Source: Nocardioides jiangxiensis (GTDB lineage: Bacteria > Actinomycetota > Actinomycetes > Propionibacteriales > Nocardioidaceae). From it: 64,000 nucleotides of DNA. A program made the position numbers and the translations under genes. Shown piece after piece: positions 18,111 through 27,620 of this stretch. Position 1 is the first letter of the stretch. Each line of letters opens with the position of its first letter. Under the pieces are notes generated by a model. The model had not been told where the DNA came from and made no database searches. It saw nothing but the letters and a program-made list of their open reading frames with translations. The DNA is taken from contig NZ_JAUQTA010000001.1 in NCBI RefSeq assembly GCF_030580915.1, positions 1,860,001-1,924,000 of the forward strand. Direction: 5' to 3'.

Positions 18111-19265
18111 TCACGGCGTTGCAAGGAAGACCGGCGGGTCCTGGTCTGTGTAGACGACAACCTGGATCTGCGGTTCGACGTTCGCGCGATCCTGTAGGAC
18201 TCCACCCGTGGTTGCGCTGACGCCGGCAAAGAACGCGTCGAGAACTGTCGCCCTTGTGGCGGGATTCGCGTCAGATGTCCACCAATAGATGATGAGCTCG
18301 CTGGCGGGAGATCCTTGGTCGTTCTGTCGATTTAGCGCGGAATATACGCGTCGCCACCACCATCCGTCAGATTCGCCGAGCGAGCAACCGAAGACGATGA
18401 ACAGTCGTGTGTCTGGAAAGAGATGGCCGTACTCGATCTGGTTCATTGCCCAGTACGGCTTCATGAGCTTTCGACGGGAGTCTCTGCCGTGGTCGAGACC
18501 GTCGGGGGCGTCGATTCCGAATAGAAGCGATCGCGGAATGGCTTGTTGTCCGTGGGGATGGATCACTTCGCTTCGGACGTAACTCGACCAGCCGGTCTCG
18601 TGGTTGCCGGATCCGCGTGGGTGATTTGTAGGGTTGGGGCGGAAGGTGAAGTTCCGGTCGGCAACTGTGTGAGCGCGTGGCTTGAACTGCTGGGCGTCTC
18701 GAAAGACGTAGTCGTCGAGCAGGGGTGTGTAGTTGAAGTTCACGAACAAAAAGTTGTAAAGGTCGTAATGACCGGTCTCGCTTGGGAACGTGAAGGAATC
18801 AAAGATCGGGGACCTTGCGGCGACATCCCCGATCAAGTCCGCCATCGACGTCATGGCCAATGAGTTGTTCGCGGAATCGTTGCCGAGCTGCGCCAGTAGG
18901 CCCGGTGGCGCTACAAGTTCCAAATACTCCGAAAATGCGGTTTGGACGGCGACCGTCGCTTCATAGACAGCCTCGGGCGAATGCCACCCACCTTCGGGGC
19001 TAAGGAGGTGCCCAATCGCTGATTCGATGTCACTCCAGTTCTCCCGACCAGTCTCCTTGGCGGCGGCCATCTGTTGGACGACGAGGTTGGAGGAGTCAAA
19101 GTCGCGGGAGGCGAGGTAGTAGTAAAAGGACGGATAGCGGGGCGAGAACCGTGATTGGTACCGATGGGCGACTTGAATGTCGAAGCCGTTGCCTACCAGC
19201 ACCATGATGTTGTGCTGGTTTGCGAGCGCCTCGTACTCGTCTCTCGTGAACGCGCGATACGCCAT
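18111..19265 (-). CDS. AbiH-like abortive-infection protein
   Basis: A 384-residue protein. The N-terminal MVLVGNGFDI (residues 21-30) and C-terminal FIVFGCSLGESDGWWW are the paired motifs of the AbiH family, first described on a lactococcal plasmid as a phage abortive-infection gene. The biochemical mechanism of AbiH is not established. AGGA lies six bases before the ATG at 19265. The gene is 42 bp downstream of the HTH-ImmA gene on the same strand and probably shares its operon. Base composition is clearly less GC-rich than the host genes, a sign of transfer. Confidence 0.82.
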   Translation of the reverse strand: MAYRAFTRDEYEALANQHNIMVLVGNGFDIQVAHRYQSRFSPRYPSFYYYLASRDFDSSNLVVQQMAAAKETGRENWSDIESAIGHLLSPEGGWHSPEAVYEATVAVQTAFSEYLELVAPPGLLAQLGNDSANNSLAMTSMADLIGDVAARSPIFDSFTFPSETGHYDLYNFLFVNFNYTPLLDDYVFRDAQQFKPRAHTVADRNFTFRPNPTNHPRGSGNHETGWSSYVRSEVIHPHGQQAIPRSLLFGIDAPDGLDHGRDSRRKLMKPYWAMNQIEYGHLFPDTRLFIVFGCSLGESDGWWWRRVYSALNRQNDQGSPASELIIYWWTSDANPATRATVLDAFFAGVSATTGGVLQDRANVEPQIQVVVYTDQDPPVFLATP

Positions 19266-19307
19266 GCCTTGTCCTATCCCATCTCGTCTTCCGGTCGCCG
19301 GCGTTCC

Positions 19308-20402
19308 CTACTTCAGTGCTGAGTCGTCGAGCTTCCGACGGATTCGCGCAGCCTTCGACCACCCTGCCGACCCCTTGTCGAACGCCCAGATTCCAGCTGC
19401 GATGCCGGGGTGGATTCCGATGCTGGCGGCAAGTTCGGTGATTTCGCTGGCAGTTGAGAGTTTCGCGAGCGTTCGCGCCTTTCCTCGGAGCACCGTCTTC
19501 TTGGCGAAGTCGTTTGCTTGAGTTTCGGCTCCATCGGCGTCGTCGGGAGCACCAAATTCAACGACGCTCTTCCGTCGTGGGTGAAGGACAATGTGCCCGG
19601 CTTCGTGGAAGAACGAGAACCAGATCGAGTCTTCATAGCCACCGCGGCCTGTCAGTGCGATGACAGGCTTTTCGGGGCCTAGCCAACGAACCGCAGCCGA
19701 TGCTCCCGTCTTCGCAATGGCGGGCGTGTAGACGACTGCGACGCCGACTTCGGCGCATCGTTCCTGGAGCTCCGGCCACGCCTGCGAAATGGGTTTGAGG
19801 GTCAGACTCGGGAGTTCGTCGAGGAGGTCAGCGAACCTTGCTCTCGAGTAGTCGCCGACCACTAGGGGTTCGGCTTTGCGCTCGGCCAGTCGAAGCCATA
19901 GAGATGTGGCGTTTGCATCGATTGCAATGTGTTGAGCGCGTCGGAAGGACAGCAGTGGTTCGACGTACAGCTTGTCGTACCCACTCGGTTCAGCGACGGC
20001 AAAGAAGTCGAGAAGCTCGCCAATCTGCGACTCGACTGTCGTCTTGGCGGTCACGACTCCATGCTTTACAAGGTCCGCGACGTTGAACTGCGCGAACCAT
20101 TCCTTGTAGTCGGCCAGTTTGGCGGTCGACTTCGTGCGCCCCAACTGTGCCTGGTGGGCGGCGTCAAGTCGGGCCAGCAGGTCGGCCGAGATGCCGAGCA
20201 CCCTTTCAAGCCGCATTGCCGTGTCAGTCGATAGAGGCACGGTGTCGGTGATGACTTGGTTGAGGTGCTTGGCTGACAAGCTCGCGCGGACGGCGAGGTC
20301 CGCTTGGCTGATGCCCCGCGCGGCGAGTTCCGCGCGCAGGAAGTCGCCTGGCGTAATTCCGTAGTCGTGGTCCAAGTAGGTAGTGACGGGGGATGTCGTC
20401 AT
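19308..20402 (-). CDS. XRE-type HTH protein with ImmA/IrrE zinc metallopeptidase domain
   Basis: A 364-residue protein. An N-terminal HigA/XRE helix-turn-helix spans about residues 20-75 (FLRAELAARGISQADLAVRA). The C-terminal half is an ImmA/IrrE-type peptidase, with FFHEAGHIVLHP giving HEAGH at 266-270 and a likely third zinc ligand at E293 in ETQANDFA. Such fusions regulate mobile elements and toxin-antitoxin loci, often by cleaving a repressor. It overlaps the upstream small gene by 4 bases and precedes the AbiH gene, so it may control AbiH expression. An antitoxin role is possible but not shown. Confidence 0.87.
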   Translation of the reverse strand: MTTSPVTTYLDHDYGITPGDFLRAELAARGISQADLAVRASLSAKHLNQVITDTVPLSTDTAMRLERVLGISADLLARLDAAHQAQLGRTKSTAKLADYKEWFAQFNVADLVKHGVVTAKTTVESQIGELLDFFAVAEPSGYDKLYVEPLLSFRRAQHIAIDANATSLWLRLAERKAEPLVVGDYSRARFADLLDELPSLTLKPISQAWPELQERCAEVGVAVVYTPAIAKTGASAAVRWLGPEKPVIALTGRGGYEDSIWFSFFHEAGHIVLHPRRKSVVEFGAPDDADGAETQANDFAKKTVLRGKARTLAKLSTASEITELAASIGIHPGIAAGIWAFDKGSAGWSKAARIRRKLDDSALK

Positions 20403-20749
20403 GAGTCGATGGCCTCCTTCAAAGACATGCCGACCGCGCAGATGGCGACGGCGAGGACCCGGCTGAGACCGGTCGGGTTTTGGTCGACCGGGATGGGGCG
20501 TCCGCGGTCGTCAATCGGTCGCAGGATGAGCCCACTGGCGGGCGTCCCGTAGTGGAAGTCGCTGACTTGCTTCGGTGTGAGCCTGGTTAGGGCCGCTGCA
20601 CGCGTCGTCGCGAGCTGGGCGAGCGTTTCGGCGTGCTTGAGCAGGTGCAGCGCCATCCGAAGGTCGTCCCGTACGCGCCCTTCGAGGCGTGCCAACGCGG
20701 AGGGATGGATGGCGTCCGCGACCGCCTCGCCGACCGGGAGAACCTTCAC
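20399..20749 (-). CDS. small protein of unknown function, first gene of the HTH-ImmA/AbiH operon
   Basis: A 116-residue protein, mostly helical in the first two thirds with a basic, Arg-rich face. I start it at GTG 20749, where AAAGG sits 7 bases upstream; a longer frame to GTG 20791 would run through a promoter palindrome. The stop overlaps the HTH-ImmA start by 4 bases. In this position HTH-ImmA proteins often have a toxin partner, but this sequence shows no HigB/RelE features I recognise. Confidence 0.55.
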   Translation of the reverse strand: MKVLPVGEAVADAIHPSALARLEGRVRDDLRMALHLLKHAETLAQLATTRAAALTRLTPKQVSDFHYGTPASGLILRPIDDRGRPIPVDQNPTGLSRVLAVAICAVGMSLKEAIDS

Positions 20750-20757
20750 GCGTTTGC

Positions 20758-20776
20758 CTTTACTGGATCGGTAAAG
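20758..20776. promoter_or_regulatory. palindrome in the divergent control region (operator candidate 1)
   Basis: CTTTAC-7 bp-GTAAAG lies just upstream of the minus-strand operon start at 20749. Its position suits autoregulation by the HTH-ImmA protein. Confidence 0.45.
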
Positions 20777-20813
20777 TCGAATGCCGTACACTAATCACGT
20801 AAATCCTACCGGC

Positions 20814-20830
20814 TCGATGACGGTCATCGA
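20814..20830. promoter_or_regulatory. perfect 17-bp palindrome before the ubiquitin-like operon (operator candidate 2)
   Basis: TCGATGAC-G-GTCATCGA is a perfect inverted repeat with 8-bp arms, ending 28 bp before the Ubl start codon. A TACACT hexamer at 20787-20792 could be the -10 element for the plus strand, which would put the palindrome downstream of transcription start as a roadblock site. Confidence 0.5.
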
Positions 20831-20858
20831 GTCAGGCCACTCCAGAGGAGGTAGGGCA

Positions 20859-22337
<1,479 letters not shown>

Positions 22338-22341
<4 letters not shown>

Positions 22342-23672
22342 CCATGGTTCCGAACCCCGACCAGTACTCCCGGGCCGCGAAGGCGCTTACCGACAGCGGC
22401 CTCGCAGGCTTCGACGAAGCCGCGAGTATCCTGGCGGCGTCCCGACCGCAGCTCGTCCTTGGTGCCGACTTGGTCACTGGCGCGCACCACATCGCGGCCC
22501 TCACCGTCGTTCAGACCGCTCACCGCGCGTTCATGGCACCCATCGATGTCATCGTGGAAGGCGATGTCGCCGATAGTCGCTGTCTGACCCCTGGCTACTC
22601 CTGCACACTCGCCGAAGCCCTCGTCGAGTGTGGCGCCAACATCGTCACCGTGTCGGACCCGTCACGGGTGGGCATCGTCATCGGCGACGGCCACTCAACC
22701 GGACACGGACTGCAAGTCACGTGGGCCGCATGGCTCGCGCGTGTCAGCCCTAACGCGACCCGGCTTGCCGAGGACAACACCATGCCGCTGGCGCCCATTG
22801 CGGCCGCAGCGCTCGCTGTCGCCGAATGCTTCCAACAAGTTCTCGGCGAACTCTCCGCGACGCACCGTGTCCGGACACTGAACCTGTGGGACCGAACCGG
22901 CACCGTCACCGGTCCTCGGCTGACCCGGCTTCCGAGTGAAGCGTGGCTCGTCGGACTTGGACACCTTGGACAGGCATACGCTTGGTGCATCCGCGCGTTG
23001 CCTTACGCCGACCCGACCGAGGTGACCTTCTACCTTCAGGACTACGACCGGGTCAGCGACGCCAATCACTCGACCAGCGTCTTCGTCACGGACCCGGACG
23101 AGCGACGCCTGAAGACCCGCGTCGTCGCCCATGCCCTCGAAACCGTTGGCTTCCAGACCCGACTCGTCGAACGCCCCCTCAATGCCGACCAGCGGCGGAG
23201 CGAGGACGAGCCCGGTCTCGCTCTCGTCGGCGTCGACAAGCTCGCCCCACGCCGACACCTGTCCGCCGTCGGTTGGGACTACACCGTTGACGTCGGCCTC
23301 GGAGCCGGGCCCACCGACTTCACAGGCATCAGCCTCCATACTTTCCCCGCCGCCGGACGCTCAAGCGAACTCGCCGCCTGGCAGAACGAACCGACCACCG
23401 CCCGCCGTGACGCGACCCTGGAGATGAAGGCCTACTCCGAGGCGGGCGAGCAAGCGTGTGGGCACGTCCTTCTCGCCGACAAGGCCGTGGCGGTTCCGTT
23501 TGTTGGCGTAGTGGCTGCATGCCTGGCTGTCGCCGAACCGCTCCGGCTCCTGCACGGCGCCAATCCGACCGCCGCCCTTGCGTACGACGTTGGACGCCTC
23601 GCTCCGGCGCGAGCTGTAACCGGCGAATGCCTCGCCGTCCCGTTCGCACACGTGGCCGCCCTAGGAATCTGA
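22338..23672 (+). CDS. E1-like ThiF-family modifier-activating enzyme
   Basis: About 444 residues; TTG at 22338 overlaps the JAMM stop, ATG at 22344 is the alternative (numbering below from the ATG). The C-terminal half is a ThiF/E1 adenylation domain: Rossmann loop VGLGHLGQ at 203-210, then QDYDRVSDANHSTS at 232-245, which matches the E1 Asp-x-x-x-x-x-Asn-x-x-R/S region. The C-terminal ACGHVLLADKAVAVPFVG offers C372 as a candidate thioester Cys. The first 190 residues form a second, uncharacterised domain, possibly an inactive adenylation half, as in Bil-type E1s. It would adenylate the C-terminal Gly of the modifier. Confidence 0.87.
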
Positions 23673-24119
23673 ACCTGTCGCAGGAGCGCAGTCGCGATGC
23701 GTGGCGATACAGGTCGTTGGCGACATCGAAGTCGGCACCTTCGCCGGGTTCTGCATCGCCGCAGTATGGAGGCTCTTCGATGTACGTCCGCCATCGAGAT
23801 GCTTACCTAGCCACACCGGCCGTCGCCCCCGGGGAGCGTACTTCTGGGCGTAATGACCGCGGCTGAGCCGTGCGAATTTGCAGCGTCTGGATCGCGTTGC
23901 AAGGCCCCCCTAGCGTGACCCTTTGAACCGTCGGGCAACACATGGGTCGCCATCGACTACGACGAGACGTGGGCGCCCTTGGAACCTTTGGTCACCCCTG
24001 GCAGCAGACCCTGACCATCTGGGGTGACGACCTCCTGGACTCGCTGGGATCCAGCCTCCTGACCTGGCTTCCAAGGCACTCACAATGCACGGTGTGATCC
24101 GACTGGATTCCGCCTTGGG
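23673..24119. other. intergenic stretch without a recognisable gene
   Basis: About 450 bp between the E1-like gene and the convergent nucleotidyltransferase gene. On the minus strand at roughly 23690-23800 there is a short open stretch reading YIEEPPYCGDAEPGEGADF, which looks protein-like but has a stop just upstream and no start or ribosome binding site. It may be a relic of a decayed gene. Nothing else is apparent. Confidence 0.5.
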
Positions 24120-24833
24120 TCAGGCGAGCGCAGTCATGAGGCGGTCCAGACGGCGGATCGCGCCGGGGTGGGTCTCGAGAGCGCCGACAGTCTCGACGGT
24201 GGCGACGTACATGTTGGCGAGCCGGGACTTGTCCTTCTTGGTCACCTCGACGGCGGACACGTCCGCGGCGGCCAGGCATGAGGCCAGCGCGGCGAAGTCG
24301 TAGCAGTGGCGGTCGCGTCCTGGGCTTGTGGTTTCGAGGCGTGCGGCGGCCTTGAGGATCATCGCGCTTAGTAGGACGGGTCGATTCACGTAGCCTTGTC
24401 GGCCGGCGACGGAGACCTCGACGGCCTCGGAGCGTGCCAGTGCCTGGGTCCCGCCGGGCGCGCTGATCGTAGGGAAGCCGCTCGCGCTGGGCCGCTTGGC
24501 TGCGCGTTCGCCGATGCCTTCGGGAATCAGTACGTCGAGGACGGCGGCTCCGTGGCGCCAGCGGTGCTGGATGCCTTCGGCGCTGGGTGACGCAACGAAG
24601 CCAAGATCCAGCAGGGCAGAGGTGACCGCGCCCAACACCTCTGGCTCACGGGCGTTCACGACAGCGTCGGCGTCCTCGGTCGCTCGTTGCGGTGAGTAGT
24701 TCCGTTCGGCGCAGTGGAGGTGGACCAGCTGGCCGCCGATGAGGGTCCAGCCGGCGGGGTGCCGCTCGTGGAGGTCCAGCAGCGCGTGCCAGGCGGCTTC
24801 CTGGGCAGGGGCCATCGGCGGCAGGACGATCAC
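24120..24833 (-). CDS. AbiEii-like nucleotidyltransferase, probable toxin
   Basis: A 237-residue protein. LIGGQLVHLH followed by R50-A-T52-E-D54-A-D56 is the G-G, R-x-T-x-D-x-D pattern of AbiEii/MNT-type nucleotidyltransferases, with the two metal-binding acids in place. Members are toxins of type IV-like or related toxin-antitoxin and phage-exclusion systems. It starts with GTG inside a GTGA overlap with the upstream HTH gene, the usual antitoxin-first layout. Activity and target are unproven. Confidence 0.72.
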   Translation of the reverse strand: MIVLPPMAPAQEAAWHALLDLHERHPAGWTLIGGQLVHLHCAERNYSPQRATEDADAVVNAREPEVLGAVTSALLDLGFVASPSAEGIQHRWRHGAAVLDVLIPEGIGERAAKRPSASGFPTISAPGGTQALARSEAVEVSVAGRQGYVNRPVLLSAMILKAAARLETTSPGRDRHCYDFAALASCLAAADVSAVEVTKKDKSRLANMYVATVETVGALETHPGAIRRLDRLMTALA

Positions 24834-25558
24834 GCGTTGCCGCCGATCTCGGTTGCGACCTCGCCGACGAGTTCATGCGCGCGGGCCAACTCGCGGGGAC
24901 CGCCGTGTTCGGCCAGGTCGGCAGCCAGTAGGAGGCGGCTCAGGCGCAGTGGGCGCTCGGGAGCAGCGTGGAGGATCACGTTGGGCCGCTCCGCGGGTCG
25001 CGGGTCCTCGAGCCAGTGGCGCGCGACCAGCGGTTCGACGTCGTGACTGGCGACGTACCCCTCGACGAGCGACATGTCCTCCATGCTGCTCTGCTCCACC
25101 GACAGTCCCGAGAGCAGGATCAGTGGATCCCTGCGAAGGCCGGCCAGATCTGCCGGCGCGGCCGACAGTTCGAGACGGTCACCGCGCCAGCTGAGCCAGG
25201 CGAAGAGATCCGCGTGGTCGCGGTCGACCAGTGCCCGTCGAATGCGTCCGACAGCGCGCCAGTGGGACGAAGCGCTGATTCGCTGTGCGCGCTCGCGCAG
25301 TGGCTCTGCGTCGCGTGACGCAGGGTCGTCGATGACGGGGTCGACGTCGAGCTCGAGCAGGCTCGCCCAAACCGATCGCGGGTCGACGGGTCGGCCGCGC
25401 TGAGGGCGAGGTGCGGGACCTGGGGGCAGGTCGACCAGCCAGCGCCCGCCGATCTTCTCGGCCCGGATCTGGCCGGCGTCGATGCGCTGGCGTACGCGGC
25501 CCTCGGAGACGCCGAGGCGTTCCGCTGCCTGTCGTACCGAGAGCTGAGCCATGTTCAT
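24830..25558 (-). CDS. helix-turn-helix protein, probable antitoxin/autorepressor
   Basis: A 242-residue protein. The N-terminus has an excisionase/MerR-like helix-turn-helix (SVRQAAERLGVSEGRVRQRI); the rest is a helical, Arg/Leu-rich domain I cannot assign. ATG 25558 and ATG 25552 are both possible; no ribosome binding site is seen and a palindrome begins 5 bases upstream, so a short or leaderless mRNA is likely. Much longer frames to 25819 run through that palindrome and are rejected. Coupled to the AbiEii-like gene, it is the likely antitoxin. Confidence 0.7.
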   Translation of the reverse strand: MNMAQLSVRQAAERLGVSEGRVRQRIDAGQIRAEKIGGRWLVDLPPGPAPRPQRGRPVDPRSVWASLLELDVDPVIDDPASRDAEPLRERAQRISASSHWRAVGRIRRALVDRDHADLFAWLSWRGDRLELSAAPADLAGLRRDPLILLSGLSVEQSSMEDMSLVEGYVASHDVEPLVARHWLEDPRPAERPNVILHAAPERPLRLSRLLLAADLAEHGGPRELARAHELVGEVATEIGGNA

Positions 25559-25562
25559 AATG

Positions 25563-25578
25563 CTAACGCTTTCGTTAG
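25563..25578. promoter_or_regulatory. operator candidate for the HTH/nucleotidyltransferase pair
   Basis: CTAACG-CTTT-CGTTAG is a perfect inverted repeat directly before the HTH start codon, placed to bind the HTH protein itself. Confidence 0.55.
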
Positions 25579-25749
25579 GTTTATGAAATGGCCGACGGGC
25601 GAGGCCAGTCGAGCCGTTCGGGCGGTTATCCACAAGCAGATCGATCAGACGCGCACCATCACGATCAGTACGGGTTGGCGCTGGTTGTTGCTTAACGGTG
25701 CTTTCTGCCGTTCGAAACCGACTCTCAGCGTTGCTACAAGGGCGGGGAC

Positions 25750-25768
25750 CCCCGAAAAGTTTTCGGGG
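25750..25768. promoter_or_regulatory. perfect 19-bp palindrome upstream of rep
   Basis: CCCCGAAAA-G-TTTTCGGGG, 9-bp perfect arms around one base, about 85 bp before the rep start. It could be the rep operator or part of a replication origin. Confidence 0.5.
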
Positions 25769-25851
25769 CACTAAATCCGAGCTTGTCGCACGCTGGTTGC
25801 ACCGTGCTGGTGCATGCACTGGCTAGTCGACTCGGAGGGTGGTGGCACGCG

Positions 25852-27417
25852 ATGGGCGTTCGATCTCGCAGCGACGTGGTCGCCCTGCTGCCGCGGTTGC
25901 TGCCCGATGCGCTGCCCGGCCTCGCCGGCGATGCCATCCCCGACCTCCCGCGACTGAGCCACACCGAGCAGGACCGGTTCCTCGAGCAGCTCCGCTCCCA
26001 GTCGGTCGGCGACTTCGCCGATGCCCTGGCCAAGGTCGGTGGCTGCTCGCATCCGATCAGGCTTGTCGGCTCCTCGATGCGGGTCGACGCCGCCACCGGG
26101 GAGGTGGTCTCGTCGTTTGCGAGCAAGGACCAGGAGCTCGGGGTCGTCTACGTCCCGTGCGGCAACCGTCGTACGTCGAAGTGTCCGGCCTGCGCGTGGG
26201 TCTACGCCGGCGACACCTACTGGCTGATCAAGACCGGCATCTGCGGCGGCCGCACCGTCCCCGACCGGGTGACTGAGAACCCGATGGTCTTCGCGACCTT
26301 CACCGCCCCGTCCTTCGGCGCAGTCCATGGCCGGCGCGACGCCGGGGCCTGCCGACCCCGCCGGGGTGAGTGCGAGCACGGACGCCCGCTCGGCTGCCAC
26401 CGCCATCACGCTGAGGACGACGAACTCCTCGGGCAGCCGCTGTGCCGCGACTGCTACGACTACACCTCTCACCTGATCTGGCAGTGGCACGCCGGTGAGC
26501 TGTGGCAGCGGTTCAACATGGCCATCAAGCGCGCCGTCGCCAAGCACCTCGGAGTGCCCGGCTCGAAGGTCACCGAGCACGCGTGCGTGCAGTACGGCAA
26601 GGTCGCCGAGCTCCAGGCCCGCGGCGCGATCCACTTCCACGGCCTGCTCCGTCTCGACGGCCCGAAGACCACCCGCGGCTACGAGCCCGCCCCGGCCGGC
26701 ATCGACGCCGTCGTCCTCTGTGAGCTGATCAAGGAAGCCGCCGCCTCGGTCCGGCTCGAAGTGCCCGGCGCAACCCCCGACGACGTACGTCGAGTCCTCG
26801 CGTTCGGAGCCCAGATCGACGTCCGCACCGTTCATCCCGGAAGCCGCGTGGACGACCCCGACGGACCGCTCACTGCGAACCAGGTGGCGAAGTACGTCGC
26901 CAAGTACGCCTCCAAGGCGGCGTCGGACGACGCCAAGCAGAACGACCACTTCCAGCGGCTCCGCGCCACCGCCTACGCACTCGCCGAGCGGACCCGCGAC
27001 GCCGCCGAGGATTGGTGTGCCCGAGGCGAGACGCCGCCGCGCTACGGCGAGATGTCCCGCTGGGCGCACGAGCTGGGCTATCACGGCCACTTCGCCAGCA
27101 AGTCCCACGTCTGGGGCCTGACCCGCACCCAACTTCGGAGAGCGCGGCAGCGGGTCCGCATCCTCGAGGAGCAGGCCCGCCGTACCGGTGAAGTGCTCGA
27201 CCTCGCCGCCCGGGAAGCCGAGCTCTACGCCAAGGAGGCCGTCGAGGACGAGACCACCGTCGTGATCGCCGAGTGGCAGTACGCCGGCACCGGCTGGGCC
27301 AACGACGCGCAGACCACCCTCGCCATCGCCTCGGCAGCCGCAGCGCGCGAGTACGCCCGTGAGGAAGCAGCGGAGCGCAGGACCACCCACAACAACTCGG
27401 AGAAGGGAACACGGTGA
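25852..27417 (+). CDS. RepSA-like replication initiator
   Basis: A 521-residue protein starting at ATG 25852, after a GGAGGG/GGTGG stretch; a TTG at 25783 extends the frame but is less likely. A Cys cluster (CGNRRTSKCPACAW) opens the conserved part. The HUH motif HFHGLLRL lies at 261-268, and AKYVAKYASK with Tyr348/Tyr352 is the catalytic-Tyr motif. This is the actinobacterial RepSA family, which replicates pSAM2-like integrative elements by a rolling-circle mechanism. Its stop overlaps xis by 4 bases. Confidence 0.87.
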   Translation: MGVRSRSDVVALLPRLLPDALPGLAGDAIPDLPRLSHTEQDRFLEQLRSQSVGDFADALAKVGGCSHPIRLVGSSMRVDAATGEVVSSFASKDQELGVVYVPCGNRRTSKCPACAWVYAGDTYWLIKTGICGGRTVPDRVTENPMVFATFTAPSFGAVHGRRDAGACRPRRGECEHGRPLGCHRHHAEDDELLGQPLCRDCYDYTSHLIWQWHAGELWQRFNMAIKRAVAKHLGVPGSKVTEHACVQYGKVAELQARGAIHFHGLLRLDGPKTTRGYEPAPAGIDAVVLCELIKEAAASVRLEVPGATPDDVRRVLAFGAQIDVRTVHPGSRVDDPDGPLTANQVAKYVAKYASKAASDDAKQNDHFQRLRATAYALAERTRDAAEDWCARGETPPRYGEMSRWAHELGYHGHFASKSHVWGLTRTQLRRARQRVRILEEQARRTGEVLDLAAREAELYAKEAVEDETTVVIAEWQYAGTGWANDAQTTLAIASAAAAREYAREEAAERRTTHNNSEKGTR

Positions 27418-27620
27418 TGAAGAAGCCAGAAGGAAACGCAGAAGGCCTGACGTTCATGCTGACCACCAGCGAGGTGGCCAAGCGGCTCCAGGTCTCGCCG
27501 TCCACGCTGTCGCGCTGGCGGGCAACCGGGATCGGGCCGAAGGTCTACTGGATCAGCCAGGGCTCGCCCCGCTACCGCGAGGACGACGTGATGGCGTGGC
27601 TGGAAGGTCTGTCGGTGTGA
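27414..27620 (+). CDS. excisionase (Xis), MerR-like helix-turn-helix
   Basis: A 68-residue protein with MLTTSEVAKRLQVSPSTLSRW followed by PRYREDDVMAWL, the winged-helix pattern of actinobacterial element excisionases. Overlaps rep upstream (ATGA) and int downstream (GTGA), a fixed rep-xis-int module. Confidence 0.9.
   Translation: MMKKPEGNAEGLTFMLTTSEVAKRLQVSPSTLSRWRATGIGPKVYWISQGSPRYREDDVMAWLEGLSV

Larger units (their letters stand above)
25559..25851. other. divergent control region between the HTH gene and rep
   Basis: Holds the CTAACG palindrome at its left end and a perfect 19-bp palindrome at 25750-25768. It is more AT-rich than its surroundings around 25620-25740. It must contain the promoters of both flanking transcripts; I cannot fix -35/-10 elements with confidence. 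Confidence 0.55.

Noticed and set aside
25579..25819. Longer N-terminus for the HTH antitoxin-like gene
   Set aside because: The extension runs through the operator palindrome and the rep control region and has no conserved character.
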